Assembly (NCBI GenBank): GCA_019925095.2
Contig: CM034412.1
Location: 9,772,001 to 9,836,000 of the forward strand
Direction of reading: 5' to 3'
Source of the DNA: Dendrolimus kikuchii
Lineage: Eukaryota; Arthropoda; Insecta; Lepidoptera; Lasiocampidae
DNA: 64,000 nt
Positions 10,608-22,520 of the stretch are shown piece after piece; within the stretch, counting starts at the first letter, position 1, and each line of letters opens with the position of its first letter. A model generated the notes under the pieces. That model did no database searches, had not been told where the DNA came from, and worked only from the letters and a program-made list of their open reading frames with translations. Made by a program: the position numbers and the translations under genes.

Positions 10608-11966
10608 GATATCTAGCATGTAATTTAATCATTTAACAAATATTCGTATTATGTGTACATGTATATTAATTAAAATTAATCTTATTTTATTATGTATAGG
10701 TACCATATTCAATTATTTATAAATTTTATTTTAATAGTCATATATTTTCGTCATTTAAATATTCTTTAATAGAGTTATATGCTTTGCCATCAAAAACGTT
10801 TTTTAATATATTTTTAAAAACAGTCATAGATTTAATATTTTTAATAGACGCAAGATTTAATGTTAAGTGATTAAATTTCTTATTATCCAGAGATTAAATA
10901 TTACTATTATTCCATAGTCAACTGACAGTAACAGTAAATGTGATGCAGTTGTGGTGTAGTCCAAATGTGGTCCGTCAGACCACCGTGATACTGTACCTAT
11001 ATAGTCTAACCATGTACCCGTTAACGATTGCGCCGCACGGCTGCAGTTCAATGTACAGGCAAAAAATTTCGTCGAAACGAACCGATTTCAATTGTTAAGA
11101 GAAATCATTTGTAAGCGTGTCACTTTAAGCTTGAATGATTCCAAGGATTACTTGAAACATTGGCGGATATAATATTGATGGCGTTTTCGAATCTTGAAAT
11201 CTTATCGATGCGAATAATTTATAATGACAAGTACTTACATAAAATAATGTTGTTTCCTTCAAGCCATATTCTTTGAATAAACAAACAAAACAGTCACACC
11301 ATAATAACCCTCAGATAAAAATTAAAAAGTTATAAAACATCGCTTTTGACCTACATTTCTCCACTAGAAATAAGTACCATGGACGTAGGTATCTAAACAA
11401 CAAATCTTGGCCCTTTTAAGATGCCCAACTCGAGACATCGAATTAAGGGCTTTTCGTCTCAGTAGGATTATCTGATTGACCCTACAGTCGATGGAATCGT
11501 AACCCATAAAACCAAGTTAAATAAAACTCAGTAGCCATGTTAAATAGGAATAAATATGAAAACGAACAACATATACGAATAAATAATAATTATATGACAA
11601 TATTGAGTCTATAATTTTGACTCCAAAATACTTCACTTGACATATTCGTATCAACTTTCAGTATATTGATCTTGCTCACGAGGTTACCGCTATGTGGAAT
11701 CTGGACTCTACAATCATAGTACCGATAGTGGTGTCAGTGAATGGACTAATAGCGAAGAGCCTTGATCGCCACCTTGAAAGGCTCTTGCTTGGTATCTGGT
11801 TGAAGGATCGGATGCAGAAGGCAGCTCTGTTGGACACGGCCCGTATTGTGAGGAGATTCCTGTGTCTGGAGCCTTAACCACCGGTAGCCTGGACCCTAGG
11901 CCCCACTGCCGGCGAAGATCAGTTATATAGTTAAAACGCCTAATGGACAAAACAGGAGACCGGAAG

Positions 11967-12197
11967 GCTGGAGCTTACCTCGCTCAAAGGATTAGCCTTT
12001 GTATCCAGCGAGGTAATGCTGCCAGCCTTCTAGGTACAATGCCCAGCGACAGTGGTCTGGTGGGGCTGGACGGGCTTTAATATAGGTTTTATTTTAATAT
12101 TAGTTTTTTTTACTATTGTATATATATTTTTCAGTTAGGTTTATTTATAGGATATTTTAGATTTTTAATTAATATTAATTTGTATAGGCTATAATTA
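11967..12197 (+). mobile_element. LINE 3' end (copy 2)
   Basis: It is almost identical to 4275-4511 (one T-run length change and AAGTT to CAGTT), beginning GCTGGAGCTTACCTCGCTCA. It lacks the flanking inverted repeats seen at copy 1. Confidence 0.75.
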
Positions 12198-12435
12198 AAT
12201 AAACTAAATAAATTAAAAAAATAAAAAAAAACTTTCAATTGTAATTACTTAAATTTACTAAATTAATTTAATTAAATTATCAAAATACACCTATAGTGTA
12301 AATAATGTTGCAAATCATTATATTCTATATTATTGATATTCTATCGATAAATAATTAACTTCTATAAAAGTAATAAGCTTGTATAAAAATTAATGAAAAT
12401 TATAGTGATTAATTAATCTATGACATTATTGTTTA

Positions 12436-12712
12436 TGCATGATGAAAGAATGACTAAACAGATATACAATGCAAGAGTGAATGGATGCAGAAGTCGTGGA
12501 AGGCCACGACACACCTTCCATGATCAAATTGATCGTGTACTAGCAGAAAGTGATGTCAGGAGCCTTAAGAACAGACGAGCGTGCATGACAAGAGTTATGA
12601 ATGTCAAAGAAGCAAGTGAGGTGTGTAAGAATAAGCCTGAATGGCGCTCTGTTGTTCGTGCCTACCCCGCAAAGGAACTAGCGTGAAGTTATGTATGTAT
12701 GTATGTATTATT
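12436..12712 (+). mobile_element. RTE-like LINE 3' end
   Basis: It encodes MHDERMTKQIYNARVNGCRS through AYPAKELA and a TGA at 12684-12686, then (TATG)n. The frame is intact over 83 codons. Same family as 44047-44501. Confidence 0.82.
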
Positions 12713-13734
12713 GTTTATTATACCTAATTATGTACTAACAAAATGTTATCATATTATCTATTATCTCATCGGGCCAAATGTTGTTTCTTAATTCTATTTA
12801 TACCACTTTTATATACACAGTTTAACAATAAATAAAAATAAAATAATTGTAAATGTTTGTTTTTATTCTTCTGCGCGACTAACGTGTTTGTCAGATATTA
12901 TGTTCTTATGAAATGAAATAAAATATTTATTCTTGCATAAATGTTGATTTTATTTTTAAAAATAGTCCAGTACTTTTACCAATTGTGTGCAAGGTAACAT
13001 TATAACAGTTTTAATTTATTTAATTAGAGTTCTAGGTTTTTCTTTTTCTATGTATCGTATGAAAATACGTCTTTACGCATATTTTGTGTCTATTTATATT
13101 TAATAGAACTTTAAATTAAAAATGGTGCATTTCGAACTCGGGCATAGTGGAGTCCTCTATAAATAAGACAACTGTCATCTCAACTTGCCTATTTGGGAAA
13201 CTAGGTTAATGCGAAGTCTCCATAAGTAATAAAAAATATAGGTCCCTTCAGATCCCAGTTGTACAAGTTTCGTTACATATTTATTACTATTTGTCATGTG
13301 TGTGTGTCGCTTTTAGAAATATTTTTTCATTTATTCTTTCATTAAATTTCATACACATAGACCCAGTAGTTGCAAGGAAAATAAATGTGACATACAAAGA
13401 TACGACAGATAATACGATTTAATAAAGGATCCATTTTTAGTATAATGGAAACATAGCATTTATAGGCCAAAATAAAACGCAATACCAAAGCCGCCTACCC
13501 GCCGACGGCGCCGACACAGCCCGCCGACACAACCCGGTGGCCTATATGAAAAGAATCATGTCGACAACATGCACCCGCATGTGCTGCCCGCCGATATGTT
13601 GGCGGCAAGCGCTGAATTCTAGCGACAATCAAGCTATAGTGACGTGTTGTCTTTTTTGTTCCTCATCTGAAGATGCTGACAGGCCGCCAACAGTTTTCCT
13701 ATTTTTTTTTTAAATTTATGGCTTGGCAACTAGG

Positions 13735-13915
13735 CCTTTAAGCCAGGCGCAGTTGTATTTCAGGCTACAATCCACACCATTCAACGGAGTTCTTTTGAAA
13801 ACTCGAACGGCCACATTTGACTATACAGTTCACATTTCTCACAAAAACACATAATTACTACTCAAAAACTATCAATATCCTACAAGTATTGTTCATTTTA
13901 GAGTAATTTTGCACA
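13735..13915. repeat. Dispersed repeat family B
   Basis: Shared with 28020-28200 and 36062-36225 in the same orientation; common words CACATTTGACTATACAGTTC, CACATTTCTCACAAAAAC and GACGCCATTCAA-like. Confidence 0.7.
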
Positions 13916-14433
13916 TTTTTAGAAAATAAAATTGCACAGCGCAACGTCCCCTTTCAGTTCCCGCCAAAAACTCCACAGTTTTCCTATTTGCAATGAGTGA
14001 AGCCGCCAACTAGCCACCCGAAAAGGAGTTGCCGACATAGGTGTGTATTGCGCTTTACATTACATGCCAATATCAACTTATTTAACAGAATGAAAAGAAA
14101 ATATTAACTTCCATCAAAATCGTTAATTAATTAAATTTCATATTTTATTTTTAGTAAGCAACCTTAACCTTTTCCAATAATAAATTCAAGGGCTATCTAT
14201 CCATCAGCTTTACAAGAAATCGACAGTCATCCACATGAATGCTTCTTTCGACGCAAAAGGTAAAAGATCGCGCCGTTATTTTATATGTAAAATAGCTATT
14301 CATAAATCCTATATTTGTGATGCTTTCAAGGAATATACATTATTTGACCCATCGATCAAAAAGAAAGCAAACAATCAAACCGCTACGGAACTATCAGTGC
14401 CAGTGTATTATTAAGAAGTAAATAATTGAGATT

Positions 14434-14565
14434 ATTTTTTTTTTATTGCAGGAGTACAGCAGACAGGCAGACTGCCCACTTGATGGAAAGCAGTTACCAT
14501 CGCCTATAAACATTTGCAACACCAAAGGTGCTACAAATGCGCTGCTGCTCTCTTAAGGGAGACTG
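14434..14565 (-). mobile_element. Poly(A) retroposon family P, 5'-truncated
   Basis: Only the last ~130 bp including the A tail. Confidence 0.75.
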
Positions 14566-14688
14566 AGATTTGAGATTGTTGTAGCCGTTGCGGCAAAAAG
14601 GGACAATTATAATATCATCTGTTTTCGTATGTCAATCATTTATCTCAGAAACCATTGGGCATATATTATATAGACAAAATTAATAAAA

Positions 14689-15105
14689 AACGTGTGCGTC
14701 TCCAGAGGCCCGACAGAAGTGATAACCTAAACTAATCTAAGTTGAACTATTTAATATTGAAATTATTTAACTTGAGAAAAGCTTAGGTTATTACTTAAAT
14801 GTTATGTATATTAATGTGATAATGTAAGGATAGATTATTTATTAATAAAATCTTTTATTGATTATAAAATATATTTTATTCTTAGTTAAAATTCTTGAAT
14901 ATGTACATTAGAATTTTGTATATGTACATTATTAATATCATTATTTAATCTAATAACCGAAATACGGCTAGCGCTGTGGGTTAGAGTGAGAGAGGAGGAG
15001 CCTGCCTACCGCTGCCGTACGCGTGAGAGAAAGGGAAGCCAGACAGACTGGCGCCGTAACGCGTTGCGTAACGAAGCGGTTTACCGTCCCATGAGAAGTT
15101 GAAGT
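14689..15105. repeat. Dispersed repeat family A, copy 1
   Basis: About 415 bp also present inverted at 24350-24765. Shared blocks: AACGTGTGCGTC, ATTAAATAGTTCAACTT-type, AAGGGAAGCCAGACAGACTG, GTAACGCGTTGCGTAACGAAGCGG. No ORF; origin unknown. Confidence 0.75.
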
Positions 15106-15144
15106 AATTTTAATAAGAATCTGTAATCTATATATATCTATCTA

Positions 15145-15461
15145 TCTATACATACATATAATAAAACTGTAGAGGTTAAATTTCTGTAAAATGAAAAAAA
15201 TGTTAAAACCGAGTCAGGGGATGTAAGATGTGAAATAGAACTATTTTAGATTTTTTTTAATTTTTTTGTTTTTCTGTTTGTCTGTCTGTTTGTACCGACT
15301 AATCTCCGAAACGACTGGACCGATTTAAATGAAATTTTGTATGGTGGTAGCTTATATCCCTGGTCAACATATAGGATACTTTTGATCCCGAAAAATTAAA
15401 GAGTTCCCGTGGGATAGTTTAAAAACCGCACTACGCGGACGAAGTCGCGGACATCAGCTAG
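15145..15461 (+). mobile_element. Small non-autonomous Helitron
   Basis: The 5' end is TCTATACATACATATAATAA. The 3' end is CGCGGACGAAGTCGCGGACATCAGCTAG, a hairpin-plus-CTAG end (quoted here only to its motif), followed by T. It contains the typical phrase GACTGGACCGATTTAAATGA. It is almost the same element as 45602-45949. Confidence 0.82.
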
Positions 15462-15464
15462 TAC

Positions 15465-18059
15465 TATAATAAATCTGTAAGTGGTTCGAGTTTGAACATT
15501 GCGTTTAAAAATTTGAAAAAATCACAGGAAATAATTCGGACCAGGAGATTCTGAAAATGCAATTTGTATAATTTTTGTCTGCCTGTCTGTTAAAGCATCA
15601 CGTAAAGACTACTGAACGGATTTAAATGAAATTCGAAACGGAGCTAACTTATATCACGGGGAGTAGTTTAGGATACTTTTACTTAGGATACGTCGTGTCC
15701 GTGGGTTAAACGAAAATAGCGAAAAAGATGGCGCTGCGATTGCATCTTTTTTGGAAACTACTGAACGTATACGAATGATACTCGACATAAGATTGGTTTA
15801 TAGCCCGAATCAACACTTAGGATACGTTTTACCCCGATAAATGAAGTCGTTTCTTTAGAATATACGGATTAGATAAATAGATGGCGCTGGAATCGAGTTT
15901 TTCAATTCACTAAGAAATACCTACGCTACTATAAACAACATGTCATTCGTTGTATTGCTTCAAATCAGGTTGGCTTCGAGTCGCCTCTATGTTTCGCTGG
16001 GCAGTTATGTAGACTTATGGACTAAGTTTCTTTGTTGTTGTAGAGAATTTAACAAGAAACAATAAAGTTTTAGGTTTAAAAAATTACAGAATATATCCTT
16101 TAATGAAATGTTTATAATAATAAAATCGCATTAGAAATCATCATTCATATCACATAAGTTTTTTTTAGTTCACTATCCATTTGTATTTAGTTCCTTTCCC
16201 TGTTATTATAATTACATTCTATAAAACATAAAAATGACAGTTTAGTTCATGGGCTTTATGGCTATATTATGTTACAGTTATTGACCATTTAACACAGATG
16301 TAACGACGAGTTTATGCGTTATTTGTGATGTGATATTGTTATTAGGTGTTAATGACGTCAAATGTTGACAGATAACGTCGATCGTCGTCGTGCGAATTTC
16401 ACCATCAGTTAGATATTTCATTAAAGGTTTATACGTATATATAAAAAAACTTATTTGAGTTTTTGTGTAAGTAACATAGCGCTAGAACCTAGGGATTTTA
16501 AATACTAATTCGACATAATTCTAATTAAATTCTTATTTCATTAAAACTGCAATATCCAGAAAAATAGATAGATAGATAACACTTTATTGTACACCATTAC
16601 AGAAAAACTTACGAACTAGTATTAATTAGTCTAGTTGGGTACAAAGGGCGGTCTTATCGCTAAAAAGCGATCTCTTCCAGACAACCCGTATATTGTTGTT
16701 TATTGATGTTTACCTACTGATGATTTTTATTGAATTCAAAAGTAGATGAGAGATTTAGCTTCCAGCATATAACAATTATGTGCAAAAGTCACCTCCCTGA
16801 TCTATGAAAAAAATGTAGTAGGTATACAGAAATATATTTCAGAAACTTACTAATTTTATACAAATTACTTTGATTAAAAGTTAAGTAGTGACTATCTCAA
16901 TTACTTTAAGCAAGAATTTCTAACATTTTATCACAACTAACAGGTTATTTTCATTACCGGAGCTTCCTCTCATCTCACGGACGAACTAGCAATTTGTCAG
17001 GGCAGGAAATTGTGCAAGAGTCACTCGATGCTGTTTTAATTACTATCCGATACACGGTCGGTTATTAGAAGAAATTCACATCACCGACTCTTGAATGTAA
17101 GGACGTTTTATCAGGGAGATTCACTGAAGCTAGGTATATATATAAATAGATGGAAGTTTAGCTATACTTAGATAGATAGCTCTTTATTTTACACCAATAA
17201 AAAATGGGCTTACAGACTAAAACTATATCTAATTATACACAAAGTAACATATAGTACGACTACTTACATTTTAATAATAAATACATAAATTATGTTTTAA
17301 ATGCAGAAGTTTTTGTATATTAAATAGATATGTACTCTATATACATACCATGCAAAATATATAAATGTTTTTTAGATAAATATATATATACAGTCGTGGT
17401 ATGAAAACGTTCGCTAGTTTTCAAATTGATTAATTTAACGTTCTGCGAGCACATGTTACCTTCTCCAACTAAGACACAGAACAGACTATTTTACAGAAAA
17501 TTGTGTTTAACTTTTTGACAATAAAGTTTAAAATTACTTAGATTAAAGGTGTTTGATTTTCTATTTTGTCTAAGAAGATTGTTTAGAAATGTAATTTTTT
17601 TATTGGTTTTAATATTTATGATAAGCGTAGTGATTATATCCTCTTTGTTTCTGATGATTAAAACTATTGTTAAGCTCAGTGTCTGTCAGTTTCAAAATTG
17701 CATTTTTCTTTATTCACGTTTCTATATTTTATAAACGTAACATTTATTAAAATGTTGACAACGCTGTTTCTTGTACTCGTGCAAGCAAGAGTTGACTTTA
17801 AAGTGACGAACCTTTTCATACCCCGATTGTACATACGAGTACATACGTTTAAATATCATCATATTCCAAAGACAAGTAATATTTTCTGATCATTGTTTCA
17901 AATCATAGTTTCATTTTCATACAAGTGGCCGTGTGCGAATCTCTCAGACCTTTAGGGTTCCTTTAATAAGTGCAATACAATACGAATATGAAGTCTTATC
18001 AGTACAATAAAAGTTTGATAATTAACAATGCGCCTTTTAACTCCTTTTATGTCCTCCTC
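15465..18059. other. No gene recognised
   Basis: 15465-15720 is a partial Helitron-like piece (GACTACTGAACGGATTTAAA and a GTCTGCCTGTCTGT run) without a clear 3' end. The rest is AT-rich and unassigned. Confidence 0.5.
16567..16690 (-). mobile_element. Retroposon 3' tail with GCGAT stem-loop
   Basis: Minus-strand GGTTGTCTGGAAGAGATCGC, TTTTTAGCGATAAGACCGCC, then TGGTGTACAATAAAGTG and a short tail. The stem GCGATC..TTTTTAGCGAT is constant. Related tails: 28223-28268 (-), 34680-34806 (+), 39326-39388 (-), and the last part only at 2850-2892 (+). Confidence 0.7.
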
Positions 18060-18237
18060 TGGTATGTTAAATTTATTCCATGCACGTAGGCCTCTCCAAG
18101 ACGGCACCACTCATCCCTGTCCTCTAATTTCCTCATCCAGCGCCTGCCGATGACCATGCACAGTCGGTCCATCGGGCTGGAGGGCGCCCGACACTACGTT
18201 TACTCTATCGGCCATCGGTCCTGCGGCAGACGTGATC
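18060..18237 (-). mobile_element. LINE ORF C-terminal fragment
   Basis: The minus-strand frame GRRWMRKLEDRDEWCRLGEA YV matches the W...A.DR..WR.LGEAYV terminus of LINE ORFs. Confidence 0.6.
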
Positions 18238-18294
18238 TGAACTTTTATTATAATTAAATTTTCTTGTTCCTTAAGATAGGTTTGACATTTGTGG

Positions 18295-18486
18295 TTTTGG
18301 AGGTTAGCACTGAAAATTAGTGCTATTTTGGATACGTTTCAGCATAGCAAAATAATCAGTACTAACCTCATTTCTCAAATTACGACATACAATTCTTTTA
18401 AATGTGGTTTTATTGTTATATATATTCCGAGGGCCTAAAGCCTTTGGAGAATGTACTAATAGTTGTAAGTCAGCATAAACTTCCAC
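18295..18486. repeat. Dispersed repeat family D (two copies)
   Basis: It shares TGGAGGTTAGCACTGAAAA, GTTTCAGCATAGCAAAATA and the AACCTCATTTCTCAAA block with 35015-35185. The start GGTTAGCACTGA and ACTAACCTC form an imperfect inverted pair. Confidence 0.6.
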
Positions 18487-18992
18487 CTTATTTTGATACT
18501 TGTCATGTTCATCTGCGAAAACGACCTCATTAGGCCCTCTGTTGCTTTGTGTGTGTTGTATTTGAAAAAAATGGTTTCCTTCTTTTACTTGTACAAAATT
18601 AAGGCGTCATAATTTTCTGTTATGTTTCTTAGAGAGTGAAAATAAATGCGAATAAAGTCGCAAGTAAGAGCTAGTCTCATATAATAATAATAAATTTACC
18701 AGAGCATGACGACTTCTTACTTTTGTAGTAGACACAAAATATGTTACACGAATAACACGAACTCCACTTCGAAAAAACATTTCCAAACCAATAGAGCCGT
18801 GAAGAAATCAAATATTTCTCTGTTCCTCCAAATAAATACAGCGCTTGTTGTTGTCGATATCCAATTGAATATAAACAAGTCAGGGACCAGCCGGGATATA
18901 TTACCTTTTTAGCTGTGAGATATTGCGAAATCATGGGTTTGCTTTATTGATAACTAGAGTTTACCCCGCGGCTGCGCCGCGGGTCAACCTCT

Positions 18993-19610
18993 ATGGACCA
19001 TGTGGACCAAGTGGACCCAGTGGACCCAGTGGAGCAACTGGACCCAGTGGATCCAGTAGACAAAGTGGACCCAGTGGGTCCAGTGGACCCAGTGAGTCCA
19101 GTGGACCAAGTAGACCCAGTGGACCCAGTGGTTCAAGTGGACCCAGTGGGCCCAGTGGACCCAGTAGTCTAAGTGGACCCAGTGGGCCCAGTGGACCCAG
19201 TTGACCCAGTAGGCTAAGTGTTCCAAATGGACCCAGTGGACCAAGTGGACCAAGTGTATCCAGTGGACTAAGTGGACCCAATGGACCAAGTGGACCCAGT
19301 AGTCTAAGTGGCCCCAGTGGACCCAGTGGACCCAGTAAACTCAGTGGACCCAGTGGACCCAGTGGACCAAGTAGACCCAGTGGACCCAGTAGTCTAAGTG
19401 GACCCAGTTGACCCAGTAGGCTAAGTGTTCCAAATGGACCCAGTGGACCCAGTAAACTCAGTGGACCAAGTGGACCCAGTGGACCAAGTGGACCCAGTGG
19501 ACCAAGGGGACCAAGGGGACCAAGTGGACACAGTGGTCCAAGTGGACCCAGTGGACCAAGTGGACCCAGTGGACCCAGTAGACCCAGTGGACGAAATGGA
19601 CAAAATCACA
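18993..19610. repeat. 9-bp minisatellite array 1, unit CCCAGTGGA
   Basis: About 68 units of CCCAGTGGA or CCAAGTGGA with scattered variants (AGTCTAAGT, AACTCAGTGG). Because 9 is a multiple of 3 the array is open in several frames and mimics a Gly-Pro-Ser collagen; I do not regard it as coding. The right edge decays to GGACGAAATGGACAAAATCA, which resembles the unit of array 2. Confidence 0.95.
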
Positions 19611-19918
19611 AAACCAGTCCTAGTTTCCGGGATAAACTTTACATAAATCTATCCCAAAATGTATCCCATTATCCGGGATAAAAAGTATCCCTTGGCCACT
19701 CTCGGTATTCAAATTATATATGTACCGAGTTTCAGCCAAATCGGTCCAATAGTCTTTCCATAAAAGGATAACAAACAAAAAGACAAATATATTTTTATCC
19801 CGGAAACTATCCCATTTTGCGGGATAAAAAATATCCTATGTTCATTCTCGGCATTGAAAATATATATATACTGAGTTTCAGTCAAATCGGTCCAATAGTT
19901 TTTCGTGAAAGCGGAACA

Positions 19919-19983
19919 GACAGACAGACAGACAGACAGAAAGACAGACAGATAGACAGATAGACAAACAGACAGACAGACAG
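19919..19983. repeat. (CAGA)n microsatellites inside the Helitrons
   Basis: A tetranucleotide CAGA/GACA run is present at the same place in every Helitron block: here, at 21056-21126, and at 30341-30380. Each lies just before the GCATTTATAATATTAAT terminus. It is a built-in part of the element family. Confidence 0.9.
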
Positions 19984-20133
19984 AGTTCCTTTCGCATTTA
20001 TAATATTAATAGGGTTTAATAGGGACATTAAATATTAATAGGCATAGGGGTTAATTTTTATTATACCTATAAACTTGAGAAATGATTAGTTTCTCACTAA
20101 CACTTTCATTTTAGTTTTATTTTTGCGATAAAA

Positions 20134-20815
20134 AGTATGGCCAGAGTGACCAAAATGGCCTAAATTGCCCAAAATTACCGAATTGACTGAAATGGCCAAA
20201 ATGACTGACATGGCCAAAATTATCAAAAAGGCCAAAATGAGCGACATGGCCAAAATGATCAAAAAGGCCAAAATTACAAAAAGTCCAAAAAGGCTAAAAT
20301 GACCAAAAAAGCCAAAATGACCGAAATGTCCAAAAAGGCCAAAATTACTAAAATGACCAAGAAGGCTAAAATGACCAAAAAGGCTAAAATGACCGACATG
20401 ATCAAAATGACTGAAATGACCAAAAAGGCTAATTGACCGAAATGGCCAAAATGACCAAAATGGCCAAAATGACCAAAATGGCCAAATGACTAAAATTACC
20501 AAAATGACCAAAAAGGCCAAAATGACCAACATGGCGAAAATCACCAAAAGGCCAAAATGACCAAAATGGCCAAAATGACTAAAATTACCAAAATGACCAA
20601 AAAGGCCAAAATGACCAACATGGCGAAAATCACCAAAAGGCCAAAATGACCAAAAAGGCCAAATCACCGAAATGGCCAAAATGACCAAAATGGCCAAAAT
20701 AACCGAAATGGCTAAAATGACCAAAATGACTAAAATGGCCAAAATGACCAAAATTGCCAAATTAACCAAAATAAATAAAATGGCCTAAATGGCCAAAATG
20801 ACCGAAAAGGCCAAA
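20134..20815. repeat. 9-bp minisatellite array 2, unit CCAAAATGA
   Basis: About 75 units, often in an 18-bp higher-order pair (GGCCAAAATGACCAAAAT). Two ~100-bp segments (near 20480-20560 and 20580-20660) are nearly identical, showing a recent block duplication. The long minus-strand Ile/Leu/Phe-rich frame is a by-product. Confidence 0.95.
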
Positions 20816-21064
20816 ATGAAAAGTATCCCATGTCCACCCTCGGTATTTAATTCACATACGTACCGAATTTCAGCCAAATCGGCCCATTAGTTTTTCCGTA
20901 AAAGCATAACAAACAAATAGACAAATATATTTTTATCCTGGAAACTATCCCATTTTCCGGGATAAAAAGTATCCTATGTTCATTCTCGGCATCGAAAATA
21001 TATATATACTGAGTTTCAGCCAAATCGGTCCAGTAGTTTTTACGTGAAAACGGAACAGACAGAC

Positions 21065-21127
<63 letters not shown>

Positions 21128-21544
21128 GTTACTTTCGCATTTATAATATTAATAATAGGGATTTGTTTAGATGTCCGAGCAATATAAAAAGACATGCATA
21201 TAAAAACTAGGGGCGTAGCTACCGCCGTATCAGCCGTATCAATGATACGGGGGCCCCAGGCTACAGGGGCTCCGAAAGTGTACAAGCAAATGTTTCCAAA
21301 ATGTTACCCACAATCTTTTATAGATTATTAAGATTTTTGAGAATAGCTGCTGGGTCAACAGGAACGGCTATCAGATTTGTCATTATTGTCGATAGAGGCA
21401 GAAAATCTAGAAAAACTGAAATCGTCTTCAGCTATGGATGATTTTATAAATAAGCTTGCTGAAAAAAGGCGAGAAAAGTTATCTTTGATTCAAATTGTTT
21501 ATCTAACTTAGCTCCTAGTAGCCTTAAGTATTATAAGTAATAAC

Positions 21545-21720
21545 TTTTTTATTGCAGGAGTACAGCAGACAGGCAGACGGCCCACTTGATGGAAAGCGGT
21601 TACCGTCACCTATGGACATTATTAATACCAGAGGTATTACCAATGTACCAATGTTTTGACCCCTCTTACGACAGGCCGCCCAGACGCAGGAATTAGTATT
21701 CTTTTCCCGTTCCTGCACGG
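21545..21720 (-). mobile_element. Poly(A) retroposon family P, internally deleted
   Basis: Both ends are present (A tail at 21545, GTGCAGGAACGG at 21720) but the middle ~140 bp are missing. Confidence 0.75.
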
Positions 21721-21770
21721 AATAAACACCACACACATGCGTCTGTGGAACAGAGATAATAGACCCAGAA

Positions 21771-22300
21771 TACCATGGTCTTTCTTGCCGCCACAGTGCC
21801 GGCAGATGGTCAAGCCATGCCGCCTTGAACGACGTCTTACAGAGGGCGCTTGCCACCGCTAACGTGCCGGCTTTATTAGAGCCGAACGGTATTACAGGTG
21901 ACGATGATTGGCGTCCTGACAGAATGAATCTAATTGCTTGCGTGAACACGTTGGCCGCATCCTATTTACCAAATACGTCTATATCAGCCGGTTTGGCGGC
22001 GAAAACAGCTGTATCACTCAAGCGGCGCAAATATGCAACCCTCAGTGAAAGTTATTTGTTTGTACCGTTTGCTGTTCAAACGCTTGGACTAAGGAGTTCT
22101 GAGGTCATGAGCCTCTACAAAAATTAATCAAAACGACTCATTGAGTCTTCAGGTGATCAGACGGCTGGTGCTTATCACGGACAACGGTCAGTATGGTCAG
22201 TATGGACATCAGTATGGCAATCCAACGAGGAAACTTAGCGAACCTTCTGGGCACCTTACCCATAGAAGACGGGGATCTAGGCTTAGTATTCTACTTATAG
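21771..22300 (+). mobile_element. LINE ORF C-terminal fragment with 3' end
   Basis: The frame SSHAALNDVLQRALATANVP, ALLEPNGITGDDDWRPD, a small deletion, then AASYLPNTSISAGLAAKTAV and SYLFVPFAVQTLG matches the conserved tail of animal LINE ORFs (LEPNGL.R.DGKRPDG ... FVPFGVETLG). After a frame change comes DISMAIQRGNLANLLGTLPI and a TAG near 22298. Confidence 0.75.
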
Positions 22301-22356
22301 TCTTGAGAGACTGGATAGAATACAATATAAATAATTTAAGTTTTTTTATATTGAAG

Positions 22357-22520
22357 GTGATGTCAGAAGCCTTAAGAATAGACGAGCTTGCATGACAAGA
22401 GTTATGAATGTCAAAGAGGCAAGTGAGGTGTGTAAGAATAAGCCTAAATGGCACTCTGTTGTTCGTGCCTACCCCGCAAGGGAACTGGCGTGAAGTTATG
22501 TATGTATGTATGTATGTAAG
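22357..22520 (+). mobile_element. RTE-like LINE 3' end, short
   Basis: Same family and nearly the same 5' truncation point (GTGATGTCAGAAGCC) as 6041-6198, ending in five TATG units. Confidence 0.82.

Larger units (their letters stand above)
10608..13734. other. No gene recognised outside LINE tails
   Basis: AT-rich. 11680-11960 is a GC-richer island without a convincing frame. 13470-14060 may be an old element: AAAACGCAATAC at its left edge is mirrored near 14045, and GCCGCCAAC-type words recur, enclosing a family B copy. Confidence 0.5.
18954..21161 (-). mobile_element. Non-autonomous Helitron carrying two different 9-bp arrays
   Basis: Read on the minus strand, the element starts TCCCTATTATTAATATTA (21161, preceded by A). 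It ends in a GC-rich hairpin (CCGCGGC..GCCGCGG, 18966-18982) followed by GGTAAACTCTAG (18954) and then T. A|TC...CTAG|T with a subterminal hairpin is the Helitron rule. Order on the plus strand: 3' end, array 1 (18993-19610), block a with (CAGA)n and a GCATTTATAATATTAAT motif (19611-20016), spacer, array 2 (20134-20815), block b (20816-21161). Alternatively, two elements are joined near 20015, since block a itself looks like a Helitron 5' end. No RepHel ORF is present. Confidence 0.8.

Noticed and set aside
18923..19289. Collagen-like Gly-Pro-Ser open frame
   Set aside because: It is the translation of a 9-bp minisatellite within a Helitron. The opposite strand and other frames are equally open, and no start context, signal peptide or flanking exons support a protein.
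20086..20769. 227-residue Ile/Phe/Leu-rich frame on the minus strand
   Set aside because: By-product of the CCAAAATGA array; no membrane-protein features beyond periodic composition.
19919..21126. CRISPR-like array in the (CAGA)n and 9-bp repeats
   Set aside because: No unique spacers; these are simple tandem repeats in a eukaryotic transposon.
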